A stretch of 8,255 nucleotides of DNA from Desulfofustis sp. GTDB taxonomy: Bacteria; Desulfobacterota; Desulfobulbia; Desulfobulbales; Desulfocapsaceae. The notes beneath the pieces were generated by a model. It ran no database searches. It worked only from the letters and a program-made list of their open reading frames with translations, and had not been told where the DNA came from. Of this stretch, positions 1 through 6,676 are shown in pieces (the stretch's first letter is position 1; each line of letters opens with the position of its first letter). Location: the NCBI GenBank assembly GCA_030604345.1, contig JAUVWB010000055.1, forward strand, positions 1 to 8,255, in the 5' to 3' direction. The translations under genes were made by a program, and so were the position numbers.

Positions 1-352
1 CAGCTATGAGGTTTCGTTCCCGGATGACGATCTGGGCCAGGACATACTCGCTCATCAAGGGTCCGAAGACGCCTTTGATGCCGGTTAAGAGATATCCGGT
101 GGGCAGGTCTGGCGCCATGAGCGCATCCACTCCGGCGAAGGTTGATTGCACCCAGCGGAGACGAGGCGTGTGATGAACTATCTGGGCCACCAGGTCGGGC
201 CTGCCAAGAATGATGTCACTCGTCTCCAGGAAAGGACGGGCCGAGGTGGCGTCGGCAGCTGTCGCCATCGTCAGTCGTCGGCCGGTCGTCTGCTGCTCGA
301 TCAGGGTTTGGTACTGACAAGCGTCCGTGTCTAGGATGAGGAGCTTATGCAT
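1..352 (-). CDS. D-isomer-specific 2-hydroxyacid dehydrogenase, N-terminal part (cut by window edge)
   Basis: The visible 117 residues start MHKLLILDTD and match the substrate-binding half of D-2-hydroxyacid dehydrogenases of the GhrA-like branch, which reduce 2-keto acids with NAD(P)H in the cytoplasm. The recognisable stretches are a PRLRWVQSTFAGVDAL segment (about residues 65-80) and a TGIKGVFGPLMSEYVLA segment (about 90-107), the usual approach to the hinge helix. The Rossmann GxGxxG motif and the catalytic Arg/Glu/His would lie beyond the left edge, so activity cannot be judged. The ATG at 352 has only a weak AGGG as SD. The same frame stays open upstream to a stop near 448 but contains no ATG, GTG or TTG, so the ATG is the best choice. 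It lies 102 nt downstream of the VOC gene on the same strand. Confidence 0.8.
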   Translation of the reverse strand, partial: MHKLLILDTDACQYQTLIEQQTTGRRLTMATAADATSARPFLETSDIILGRPDLVAQIVHHTPRLRWVQSTFAGVDALMAPDLPTGYLLTGIKGVFGPLMSEYVLAQIVIRERNLIA

Positions 353-454
353 GGCGGCGGCCCTGATAGGCGGGTGGTTGAGAGTCGCTCGGTACTCGGT
401 GAGCAGGGTGATGAGCGACTGGGCAGAGAATTCTGCTATGGCTCAAAAAACGGT

Positions 455-832
455 TCACAGCCTTTCGCAGGGAAAATTCAACTCCACCGTGTGCCCGCAG
501 GGATCCTTGACGAAGATTTGAAACTGATCGGTCTCCGCAAGATGCTCGGTGGCGTAATCGATACTGAGGTCTTCGAGTCGTCGAATGGCCGCCGGGAGAT
601 TGATGCACGACAAGGCGATATGGCAACAACCGCCCGCAAAGGTCTCCCCCGGTTCACTGATTTCGAGATGGATCAGGTCTTGCTCACCCCCATAAAGCCA
701 GAAACCGTCTTTGGCCAGAGGTGGTCTGAAACCAAGACGCAGATTGAGCACGCTTGTGTAAAACGACAGGCAGCGGTCGATGAGCTCGGCAGGGGCGCTG
801 ATGGTGAAATGACGAAGTCCGGTGACGATCAT
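455..832 (-). CDS. VOC-superfamily (glyoxalase/bleomycin-resistance-like) protein
   Basis: This 125-aa protein has the paired beta-alpha-beta-beta-beta layout of the vicinal oxygen chelate superfamily. Probable metal ligands sit at the expected places: H8 in strand 1 (LRHFTI), E57 (LIHLEI), H71 at the start of the second module (CCHIAL) and E117 in the last strand (HTVELNF). A DPxGHxVEL end is typical of the family, as is a length near 125 aa. Members include glyoxalases, ring-cleaving dioxygenases and drug-binding proteins, so the substrate cannot be assigned. The ATG at 832 has a poor SD, and the frame stays open a little further upstream without a better start. It lies 80 nt downstream of folA and may share its transcript. 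Confidence 0.85.
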   Translation of the reverse strand: MIVTGLRHFTISAPAELIDRCLSFYTSVLNLRLGFRPPLAKDGFWLYGGEQDLIHLEISEPGETFAGGCCHIALSCINLPAAIRRLEDLSIDYATEHLAETDQFQIFVKDPCGHTVELNFPCERL

Positions 833-912
833 GGGTGTCGATTCCGCTCCATATCGCGTTTTCAGTTCATGACCAAGATGGTGTTGGTAGGTGCGTTGAT
901 TGAATGCATAAC

Positions 913-1395
913 TTACGTCCTGATCCGCTGATAGTGAATGATGGAGTAAGGTTCCTCGCGAACCAAGCGCCTTTGGTCGACAATGGCGAACTGCCTCGGA
1001 TCAATGGAGGGAAACGTGACATCCCCTGCCACATCACGCTCGAGAGCTGTGACGATGATGGTGTCGGTCACCGGAAGAGCTGCCCGGAATAATTCGCCAC
1101 CGCCAATCACGAAAATTTTTTCTTTGTCTTTGCAATAGTCCAGGGCGTCGGCCAGGGACCTACAGGTCTTGCACCCGGGAAATGAGCGGGCGGCGTCACG
1201 GCTAAGCACGATGTTCTCCCGGCCAGGTAACGGTTTACCTATGGCCTCGAAGGTTTTTCTCCCCATCACCAGCGGATGGCCCATGGTTGTTTCTTTGAAA
1301 TGGCGGAGGTCCGAAGGGAGATGCCAGGGTAGTTTTCCCCGATCTCCGATAACGCCATTGCGAGCGACGGCGACGACGATGATTATTTCGGGCAT
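913..1395 (-). CDS. folA: Dihydrofolate reductase (type 1, chromosomal-type)
   Basis: FolA reduces dihydrofolate to tetrahydrofolate with NADPH, supplying one-carbon carriers for thymidylate, purine and methionine synthesis. The 160-aa product carries the family's landmarks: an N-terminal strand IIIVVAVARNGVIG, the LPWHLPSDL segment with W24 and D29 (equivalent to the catalytic Trp22/Asp27 of the E. coli enzyme), VMGRKTFEAIGKPLPGR with R59 at the folate glutamate-binding position, and a VIGGGELF nucleotide-binding turn. Length is normal and no key residue is missing. I chose the ATG at 1395. An in-frame TTG at 1407 would add only MVPV ahead of the natural N-terminal strand. No thymidylate synthase gene is adjacent in the window. 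The gene is transcribed away from the zinc-ribbon genes, and a TATAAT box lies just upstream. Confidence 0.96.
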   Translation of the reverse strand: MPEIIIVVAVARNGVIGDRGKLPWHLPSDLRHFKETTMGHPLVMGRKTFEAIGKPLPGRENIVLSRDAARSFPGCKTCRSLADALDYCKDKEKIFVIGGGELFRAALPVTDTIIVTALERDVAGDVTFPSIDPRQFAIVDQRRLVREEPYSIIHYQRIRT

Positions 1396-1418
1396 GACGG
1401 GTACCAATAGATTACCGG

Positions 1419-1424
1419 ATTATA
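1419..1424 (-). promoter_or_regulatory. Candidate -10 box for folA
   Basis: On the minus strand this reads TATAAT, a perfect sigma70 -10 hexamer, 23 nt upstream of the folA ATG. A start about 7 nt downstream would leave a leader of only about 17 nt, consistent with the absence of a strong SD. No good -35 hexamer lies 16-18 nt upstream; the best partial match is TCGCTA at spacing 18. The assignment therefore rests on the -10 alone. Confidence 0.4.
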
Positions 1425-1435
1425 GGGAAAAAGAA

Positions 1436-1462
1436 TTGTATTTAGCGATCCTTCCATTTAAT
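1436..1462 (+). promoter_or_regulatory. Possible promoter for the zinc-ribbon/EamA operon
   Basis: A TTGTAT element (1436-1441) is followed after 15 nt by TTTAAT (1457-1462), a 5/6 match to the -10 consensus; the spacing is short. The -10 sits inside a small inverted repeat, CCATT (1454-1458) and AATGG (1463-1467), which could be an operator or chance. Downstream, the leader contains a small hairpin, TGCCG-TTTG-CGGCA (1494-1507), before the SD of the first gene. Evidence is compositional only. Confidence 0.3.
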
Positions 1463-1542
1463 AATGGAGCGTCTTGAGAAATATAGCGCATGCTGCCGTT
1501 TGCGGCAATCGAGTTACCAGAAAGTGTTTCGGGAGACTGCCG

Positions 1543-1890
1543 ATGAAACTGATTTGTCCTAGCTGCGGGCTCGGAGGTACCGCGGAGACCGAGTTCTACG
1601 AAAAAAAGGTCAGATGTCCGAGGTGTCGCCAGGTATTTCAGGTGACTTCGACCGTGGTGGTCGGTCTTGCCCAGGGCGGAATCGAAGTGATCAAGCAATC
1701 TCTTGACGCTCAGGAAGAGAGTGGCGAGGAAATCGTCGCCTATCACTCGCCTCCTCGGATAGATGAACAGGGGCGCAGCGAACCGATACCCTCTGTGGCG
1801 ACCGCCTGTTCCCGTTGCGGTTTCGTTTTGAGTGGAGCTTTCATCAGAGTAATCGATGATCGCCCGGTTTGCCTGGCCTGTGCCGGATGA
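1543..1890 (+). CDS. Small zinc-ribbon protein (MJ0042-type N-terminus plus C-terminal CxxC pair)
   Basis: This 115-aa cytoplasmic-looking protein of unknown role begins MKLICPSCG. It has a first zinc site C5-C8/C25-C28 of the MJ0042 zinc-ribbon type, ending in the usual VFQV strand. A middle section rich in Glu/Ser/Gln follows. A second potential zinc site near the end has C89-C92 and C110-C113 (CSRCG ... CLACAG). The start at 1543 is chosen because GGGAG lies 7 nt upstream; a longer frame from a TTG at 1474 adds residues with no family resemblance. The next gene repeats the same layout, so the two are probably related by duplication. Zinc ribbons of this kind occur on many bacterial proteins and could bind nucleic acid or protein partners. 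No function is claimed. Confidence 0.8.
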   Translation: MKLICPSCGLGGTAETEFYEKKVRCPRCRQVFQVTSTVVVGLAQGGIEVIKQSLDAQEESGEEIVAYHSPPRIDEQGRSEPIPSVATACSRCGFVLSGAFIRVIDDRPVCLACAG

Positions 1891-1954
1891 TGCATGCCAG
1901 AAAACCCCGCGCCATGACAGGCACTCGCGCTCATCGGTTTATGGAGGAAAGAAG

Positions 1955-3373
1955 ATGAAAATGAGATGTCCCCATTGTCACGTCAGGGGGACCGTGGAGG
2001 ACATGACCCCCGGCCGGGTGATGCGGTGCCCTCGATGTCTTCAATTGTTCCGCATTCCAGCCGAGAGCAACGAATTATCCGTGCAGGGTGATAGTGAAGC
2101 GAGCAGCAGCCGTGATGACGCTTCACTCGTGGGAGCAGAATTGTCTCCGGCTTTCGCGCCAGGAACCGAGGCAGAGGACGAACCAAGCACCAGTGACACC
2201 TCCCCGACCGAAGGGGAATCCACCTGTCCCGGGTCGCCTCGGCCGGATAGCGACGAACGGGAGGTCGGAGTTGCTGCTGAAGATATTCATCACGACCCCA
2301 GTTTACAGGAAGCATCGTCAGCGGGGGAGGCTGATTTTCCGGATCTATCTGCGCGGAGTGTTACCTGTGAAGCTGTTGCTGAGACTCGACAGGAGCACCC
2401 TGTGGTCCGGTTGGAGAATGACGGCCTGAAGAAGGCAGCAGCGGAAACCAGCGAAACGCTGGTTTCCGAGGGCGAGATAGCCGGCGATCTCGATGCGCTC
2501 TTGGCCGAATCCTGCACCGTCTGTGGAAAACCGTTGCCGGATGGAGCAACGGCCGTGGAATCGGTTGAGGAGATCGGGGATCGGTGCGAAGCGTGCCGTG
2601 TGGGCCCACTCTCAGGGGTGCCCACCGGTGATGAGCCGCTCGAAGAGCGGGGATCGCAGCCACGGACCGAGGAGCTGCCGGGTGCCGGCAGCGGTCTGCC
2701 TGTCGATCAGGAGCAACGGTTCACCGTGAGCTACGTCCTCAAGGATTCCTGGACGGCGGTGAAAGGAAGCAAAGCCGTCATCTGGTTTGGAGTTGTGGTT
2801 CTGGGCCTCGTTCTGGCCGGGGTCGAGGCGGTGCATGTCTCGCTGCTGCCTCGAGCGGCAGCACTGGGTGGCGTGGCTGCGACCAGCTGGGTGACGATCG
2901 TCAGTCATCTGCTTGGCTCTTTGTTGATCTTGCTTTTCATCGCCGGATTAATGATCGTCGGGGTCCGCCATGTGTCCGGTCGCGAATACTCTTGGAGGAC
3001 CGTGTTCTGCGGTTTTGCCCTTCCCGGTCGAATCGCCGTGGCCGGGTTTTTGCTGGTGTTATTGATCTCCAGCGGGTTCGTATTGCTGATTCTACCGGGT
3101 ATCTATCTGAGCGTCGGCTATTCGCTGACGCTGCCGCTGATGATCGACAAAGGATATGGACCCTGGCAGGCCATGGAGGCTTCACGGCAACTGATTCATC
3201 CGCAATGGTGGCGCGTTTTCGCGTTGTTCGTGGTTGTGTACTTCATCTATTTGTTATCCTGTATCCCTCTCGGGATCGGCTTGATCTGGACGGTTCCCTT
3301 GTTTTTCGTTCTGACCGGTGTGCTCTACCAACATCTGGTTGCCACCAACGGTTGCAGCGGGAGCCATTGGTGA
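1955..3373 (+). CDS. Zinc-ribbon membrane protein with long acidic linker
   Basis: The product is 472 aa with an unknown role. Residues 1-34 form an MJ0042-type zinc ribbon (C5-C8/C25-C28) with the same spacing as the upstream protein. Residues 35-185 are a low-complexity Glu/Ser/Asp/Pro linker. A second cysteine set follows, C187-C190 and C211-C214. From about residue 270 there is a hydrophobic domain with roughly five or six membrane segments (near 275-295, 313-337, 360-400, 421-441 and 444-464). It carries an LILPGIYLSVGYSLTLPLM motif and a PWQAMEASRQLIHPQWWRVF segment, as found in YciC/DUF975-like integral membrane domains. The zinc-binding head should be cytoplasmic. The ATG at 1955 follows GGAGG by 7 nt; an upstream frame extension from 1856 looks non-coding. 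The stop overlaps the next gene's start. Confidence 0.82.
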   Translation: MKMRCPHCHVRGTVEDMTPGRVMRCPRCLQLFRIPAESNELSVQGDSEASSSRDDASLVGAELSPAFAPGTEAEDEPSTSDTSPTEGESTCPGSPRPDSDEREVGVAAEDIHHDPSLQEASSAGEADFPDLSARSVTCEAVAETRQEHPVVRLENDGLKKAAAETSETLVSEGEIAGDLDALLAESCTVCGKPLPDGATAVESVEEIGDRCEACRVGPLSGVPTGDEPLEERGSQPRTEELPGAGSGLPVDQEQRFTVSYVLKDSWTAVKGSKAVIWFGVVVLGLVLAGVEAVHVSLLPRAAALGGVAATSWVTIVSHLLGSLLILLFIAGLMIVGVRHVSGREYSWRTVFCGFALPGRIAVAGFLLVLLISSGFVLLILPGIYLSVGYSLTLPLMIDKGYGPWQAMEASRQLIHPQWWRVFALFVVVYFIYLLSCIPLGIGLIWTVPLFFVLTGVLYQHLVATNGCSGSHW

Positions 3374-4284
3374 ACCAGAGCCCCGAGGGGGCGGGCCGAG
3401 GCACTGGAGCGGTTCACTTGCTGATGCTCGTCTGCGCCACCCTGGTGTCCACCTCGTTCACCGTCGGGCAGGCCATCGCCGCCGACCTTGATCCGGCGGC
3501 GCTGACTCTGTTGCGATTCCTGCTCGCCGTTGTGCTGTTGCTGCCGGTAATAGCAATTCGTCACAGCCTGCGGATTTCGTTCTTGTCCTTCTTCCGGTAC
3601 AGTCTTATCAGCGGCAGTCTGGTGGCTTTTTTCTACTGCATGTTTCTGGCGCTGCGTACCACGACCGCCCTGCATACCAGCGTCCTTTTTACCTTGGTGC
3701 CGGGGCTTTCGGCCTGCTATGCGGCGGTGATCGTCAGAGAGCGCCTGGGGATCAACCGATTACTGGCCTTAGGGATCGGTTTGGTCGGGGCGGTGTGGGT
3801 TATTTTTCGCGGTGATCTGCAGCTGTTGCTCAGCCTCTCGTGGAACGAAGGCGACGGCATTTTTTTTGTCGGCTGTTTGGCCATGGGCTGGTATACGCCA
3901 CTGATCCGCTGGTTACATCGCGGTGAGCCGATGGAAGTGATGACATTTTGGATCCTGGTCAGTGGCTGCATGTGGTTGCTGCCGCTCGGGTCGGTAGCTC
4001 TTCTTGGTCTGACATGGGCCTCAGTGCCGGTAGCGACCTGGGGCTGGATCGCCTATCTCGCCCTCTTTACGACGGTGGTAACCTTTTATCTGACCCAGTA
4101 TGGTGTGGCGCATATCGGGCCGACCCGCGCCATGTCATACAGCTATCTTTACCCGGCGCTGGTACTCATCGTCGAGGTGGTGATCGGCAGAGGGTGGCCG
4201 TCGCTTCGGGTCCTGCCCGGTGTCGCCATCGTACTGGCGGCCATGTTGGTCCTGCAGCTGGGGGCCGTTGGCCGTAAGGCTTGA
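3370..4284 (+). CDS. EamA/DMT-superfamily permease
   Basis: A 304-aa inner-membrane protein with about ten hydrophobic segments arranged as two EamA repeats (about residues 17-137 and 158-302). Family features include LDPAALTLLRFLLA with the conserved Arg-Phe (R49-F50), a TSVLFTLVPGLSACYAAVIVRERLG segment closing repeat one, and GPTRAMSYSYLYPALVLIVEVVIG closing repeat two. Members export or import amino acids, nucleosides and other metabolites, and the substrate here is unknown. I prefer the GTG at 3370: it overlaps the upstream TGA as GTGA, has GGGAG 6 nt before it, and gives the standard length. ATG 3424 would cut into the first membrane segment. The overlap implies translational coupling to the zinc-ribbon membrane protein. 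Confidence 0.9.
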   Translation: MNQSPEGAGRGTGAVHLLMLVCATLVSTSFTVGQAIAADLDPAALTLLRFLLAVVLLLPVIAIRHSLRISFLSFFRYSLISGSLVAFFYCMFLALRTTTALHTSVLFTLVPGLSACYAAVIVRERLGINRLLALGIGLVGAVWVIFRGDLQLLLSLSWNEGDGIFFVGCLAMGWYTPLIRWLHRGEPMEVMTFWILVSGCMWLLPLGSVALLGLTWASVPVATWGWIAYLALFTTVVTFYLTQYGVAHIGPTRAMSYSYLYPALVLIVEVVIGRGWPSLRVLPGVAIVLAAMLVLQLGAVGRKA

Positions 4285-4315
4285 AACCGAGGGAAGAAGG
4301 AACTCTCTTTCAAGC
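4279..4315. repeat. Inverted repeat spanning two convergent stop codons
   Basis: GCTTGAAA (4279-4286) and TTTCAAGC (4308-4315) are a perfect 8-bp inverted repeat. It contains the stop of the permease gene (4282-4284) and the stop of thpR (4310-4312), because both genes end in GCT TGA. A second small arm, GAG/CTC, lies inside. No T-run follows on either strand, so this is not a standard intrinsic terminator, although a weak bidirectional hairpin is possible. Confidence 0.45.
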
Positions 4316-4855
4316 AGGGCCAAACAGCGGGTACTGGCCTTCGAGTCGATGCACAGCTCCTTTTGCCGACAAGGTACTGGAGAACAGAGCGAATGAGTCT
4401 ATGGTGAAGGATGGGGATTGCAGCAAACTGTTACCGGTCAAAAAATCGGTGACCCGATGCAACGGCGTATCGTGCAAACGGGCAATGGTCACGTGAGGAT
4501 GATATTTGCGCTCTTCCGGGGGGATGCCGATGGCGGTCAATACACGGTTGACTCGCTGGCGCAGGTTGATCACGGCGGCTGCCGGCTCCACTCCAGCCCA
4601 GAGCACGCGCGGGTTACCCCGTGGCGGGAAATGGCCGACCCCGCATATGGATAAGCGGATCGGCGCGGCGCTCACCTGGGTGAGTGCTTCCTTGATGGCA
4701 CGGAACAGCGTTCCCTCCACCTCGCCGATGAAACGGATGGTCAGATGGATCTGCTCGGCCGGGACGCAACGGGCACCGGGAACGGTCCGTCCCAACCCGC
4801 TGAGGCGGGTGTGGCCGGACGCCTCCCGCGGCACAGCGTGAAGGGTACGTCGCAT
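4310..4855 (-). CDS. thpR: RNA 2',3'-cyclic phosphodiesterase (2H family, ThpR/LigT)
   Basis: This 181-aa protein belongs to the 2H phosphoesterases, which open 2',3'-cyclic phosphates at RNA ends and can reversibly join tRNA halves in vitro. Both catalytic motifs are present: H37-L-T39 (EQIHLTIRFIGEV) and H121-V-T123 (YHPHVTIARL). A GHFPPRGNPRVLWAGV segment also fits the family, and the length is standard. The start at 4855 has GAGGAG (4861-4866) 5 nt upstream. The N-terminal strand, usually of the type RLFxAIxLP, is divergent here (RRTLHAVPREAS) and falls in the 115-nt overlap with tcdA, so both frames constrain it. The gene ends an apparent operon and converges on the EamA permease gene. 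Confidence 0.92.
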   Translation of the reverse strand: MRRTLHAVPREASGHTRLSGLGRTVPGARCVPAEQIHLTIRFIGEVEGTLFRAIKEALTQVSAAPIRLSICGVGHFPPRGNPRVLWAGVEPAAAVINLRQRVNRVLTAIGIPPEERKYHPHVTIARLHDTPLHRVTDFLTGNSLLQSPSFTIDSFALFSSTLSAKGAVHRLEGQYPLFGPA

Positions 4856-5607
4856 GGTCGCTCCTCAGCGAGCCCGCGACTTGCTTCGTTGGCCAGGGTC
4901 AGACCGAAGAGAGCGGTCAGGGTCGGTAGGCTGCCGAGGGTATTTCTTTGCCGGCCCCGGTCGAGGGTTGGCAGGCCGGCTGGGTCGGCAGGGTCGGTGG
5001 GCGGATAGGTGAATTCCACGGGCTCGGTCGAATAGACACACGTAATGCCGGAAAAGACACCCAGCGCGCGCAGACGTTTACGCAGTCGCCGGGCCAGGGG
5101 GCAGCCGCGGGTCTTTGCAATATCGTCACAGCGAATCTGCCAGGGGTCACGGCGCAGAGCTGCACCCATCGAGGAAAAGACCTTCATCGAGTGGTGGTGA
5201 CAGGCGGACAGGATCTGTACTTTCGGGTTGAGCGAATCGATGGCGTCGATGACGATATCAGGGTGCAGGTCGAGAATGGTTGCGATGCTCTGTTCGTCGG
5301 CAAACAGTTCGAGCGCATGGACCCGGCAGGCAGGATTGATGTCTTTGGACCGGCACTCACCGGCTCGGACCTTGGTGGTACCGATGGTCGAATCCAGCGC
5401 CAGGATCTGCCGGTTGAGGTTGCTCGGCTGAATGGTGTCGAAGTCGACTAGGGTGATTTCGCCGACACCGGCGCGAACCAGGCCTTCCATGGCGTAGCCG
5501 CCGACCGCGCCGAGACCGATAATGGCAACGTGGCCAGCCTGAAGCCGCGAGAAGGCGGCGTCACCGAGTAGTAACCTGGTACGAATGAAGCGCTGATCAT
5601 TGTCCAT
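4741..5607 (-). CDS. tcdA: tRNA threonylcarbamoyladenosine dehydratase (E1-like, ThiF fold)
   Basis: TcdA uses ATP to convert t6A at position 37 of ANN-decoding tRNAs to its cyclic form, ct6A. The 288-aa product shows the adenylating fold: G31-L-G-A-V-G36-G (ATP loop), D55 and D57 after the second strand, S62-N-L-N-R-Q67 of the ThiF/MoeB family, and a VIDAID segment near 118. FSSMGAALRRDP and GSLPTLTALFGLTLANEASR are typical of TcdA rather than ThiF or MoeB. It begins 4 nt after the permease stop without a strong SD, suggesting coupling. Its last 37 or so residues (Arg/Pro/Ala-rich) read through the start of thpR. TcdA proteins normally end soon after the terminal helix, so this tail is probably a late stop-codon loss. 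The alternative name is csdL. Confidence 0.92.
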   Translation of the reverse strand: MDNDQRFIRTRLLLGDAAFSRLQAGHVAIIGLGAVGGYAMEGLVRAGVGEITLVDFDTIQPSNLNRQILALDSTIGTTKVRAGECRSKDINPACRVHALELFADEQSIATILDLHPDIVIDAIDSLNPKVQILSACHHHSMKVFSSMGAALRRDPWQIRCDDIAKTRGCPLARRLRKRLRALGVFSGITCVYSTEPVEFTYPPTDPADPAGLPTLDRGRQRNTLGSLPTLTALFGLTLANEASRGLAEERPCDVPFTLCRGRRPATPASAGWDGPFPVPVASRPSRSI

Positions 5608-5611
5608 GAGT

Positions 5612-6658
5612 TTATTCGTTCCAGGAAAAGAGCCGGGCGGCCAGAGTGAGAAAGATCACGGTAGTCAGGAGCATCAAACCGTATTCCAGACGGATATCGG
5701 CAAACCCGGCTCCCTCGTTCATGATCTTGCGGGCGGCGCTGAGAATATGGGTCAGGGGGAACAGCCAGGAGATCTGCTGCACCCAATGCGGCGCGCCTTC
5801 CAAGGAAAACCAGACTTCGGAGAGAAACATCATCGGCCAGCTGATGAAGTTGAGTACGCCGCTGGTGAATTCTTCACTGTTACCGCGGGCGGCCAGAAGA
5901 AGACCGATGGAGCAGAGACTGAGACCGCCGAGAAAGAAGGTGAGCAGGAAGAGGGACAACGAGCCCTGCATGCGGAAGTCGAAAATGAGATCGCATCCGA
6001 ACCAGACCACACCGAAGGTGAACATCAACAAGAAGATGCGGGAAAGCAGCTGGGCGCTGAGATATTCGAAAGCGGTCAGCGGCGTTGCCTTCAGCCGTTT
6101 GAGTGCGCCGTTCTTGCGATAGCGGACAATGATATAGCCCACACCCCAGAGCGCTGAAAACATCATGTTCATGGCCATGATCCCGGGAAAGAACCAGTCC
6201 ACGTAACGGACTTGTTCACCACTTACCACCTGACGAATCAATGGCGCCCGAACGTCCCCGGCCAACGAGGCGAGAAACAGCTGTTCAACGATGGCGCCGT
6301 TGGGGGAGTCGCTGTTCACCCAATACGTGGGTGGGGCGGTAGAGTCATCGATCAGCAAGTCGATCTTGTGCAGTCGGATCTTTTCAAGGCCCTCATCCTG
6401 ATCGGTGATCGTGGTGAAGCGGATCGCTTGGTTGTCCAGAAACGAAGCGCTGATCTGCGTTGTCGCCGGTATCGTGGCGTTGGAGCGGTTGTCGATGATG
6501 CCGACGGTGAACTTCTGCAATTGTTCTTCACCGAAAATAAGACCAAAGCCGATGATGATCAAAAAGGGGAAAGCAAAATTCCAGCCGAAAGCGGCCTTGT
6601 CGCGAAAGAATTCCTTATTCCGGGCGAGAAACATGATCCAGATGCGGCGCACGTTCAT
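5612..6658 (-). CDS. ABC-2 type transporter permease
   Basis: A 348-aa inner-membrane permease of the ABC-2 class, partner of the ATPase encoded just upstream. The first membrane segment (about residues 24-42) follows a short cytoplasmic N-terminus. A soluble extracytoplasmic section (about 43-150) follows. A five-helix core begins at Y152-V-D-W-F-F-P-G and includes an IIVRYRKNGALKRLKATPLTAFEYLSAQ coupling segment and a conserved FISWPMMFLSEVWFSLEG region. This layout is that of ABC2_membrane_3-like exporters (YhhJ/YbhR relatives), which move drugs, lipids or polysaccharides outward. The substrate is not determinable. The start at 6658 is supported by AGGAGG 11 nt upstream. There is one permease gene, so a homodimer is likely. 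Confidence 0.93.
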   Translation of the reverse strand: MNVRRIWIMFLARNKEFFRDKAAFGWNFAFPFLIIIGFGLIFGEEQLQKFTVGIIDNRSNATIPATTQISASFLDNQAIRFTTITDQDEGLEKIRLHKIDLLIDDSTAPPTYWVNSDSPNGAIVEQLFLASLAGDVRAPLIRQVVSGEQVRYVDWFFPGIMAMNMMFSALWGVGYIIVRYRKNGALKRLKATPLTAFEYLSAQLLSRIFLLMFTFGVVWFGCDLIFDFRMQGSLSLFLLTFFLGGLSLCSIGLLLAARGNSEEFTSGVLNFISWPMMFLSEVWFSLEGAPHWVQQISWLFPLTHILSAARKIMNEGAGFADIRLEYGLMLLTTVIFLTLAARLFSWNE

Positions 6659-6669
6659 GAGCGGTTCGG

Positions 6670-6676
6670 CCTCCTA
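6670..6676 (-). promoter_or_regulatory. Ribosome binding site overlapping the ATPase stop codon
   Basis: On the minus strand a perfect AGGAGG (6670-6675) shares bases with the TAG stop of the ATPase gene (6674-6676) and serves the permease ATG 11 nt further on. The arrangement favours re-initiation by ribosomes finishing the ATPase and so balanced subunit production. Confidence 0.7.

Noticed and set aside
430..455. Intrinsic terminator after VOC, suggested by a T6 run on the minus strand
   Set aside because: No GC-rich hairpin directly precedes the T-run.
345..629. 94-codon minus-strand frame overlapping the VOC gene
   Set aside because: It is out of frame with VOC, which has recognisable metal ligands; the composition looks like a shadow frame.
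347..931. 194-codon plus-strand frame antisense to VOC
   Set aside because: It is an antisense shadow of a well-supported gene with no SD or family match.
2992..3369. N-terminal extension of the EamA gene frame back to 2992
   Set aside because: It overlaps the membrane domain of the preceding gene in another frame; GTG 3370 has the SD, the coupling overlap and the standard length.
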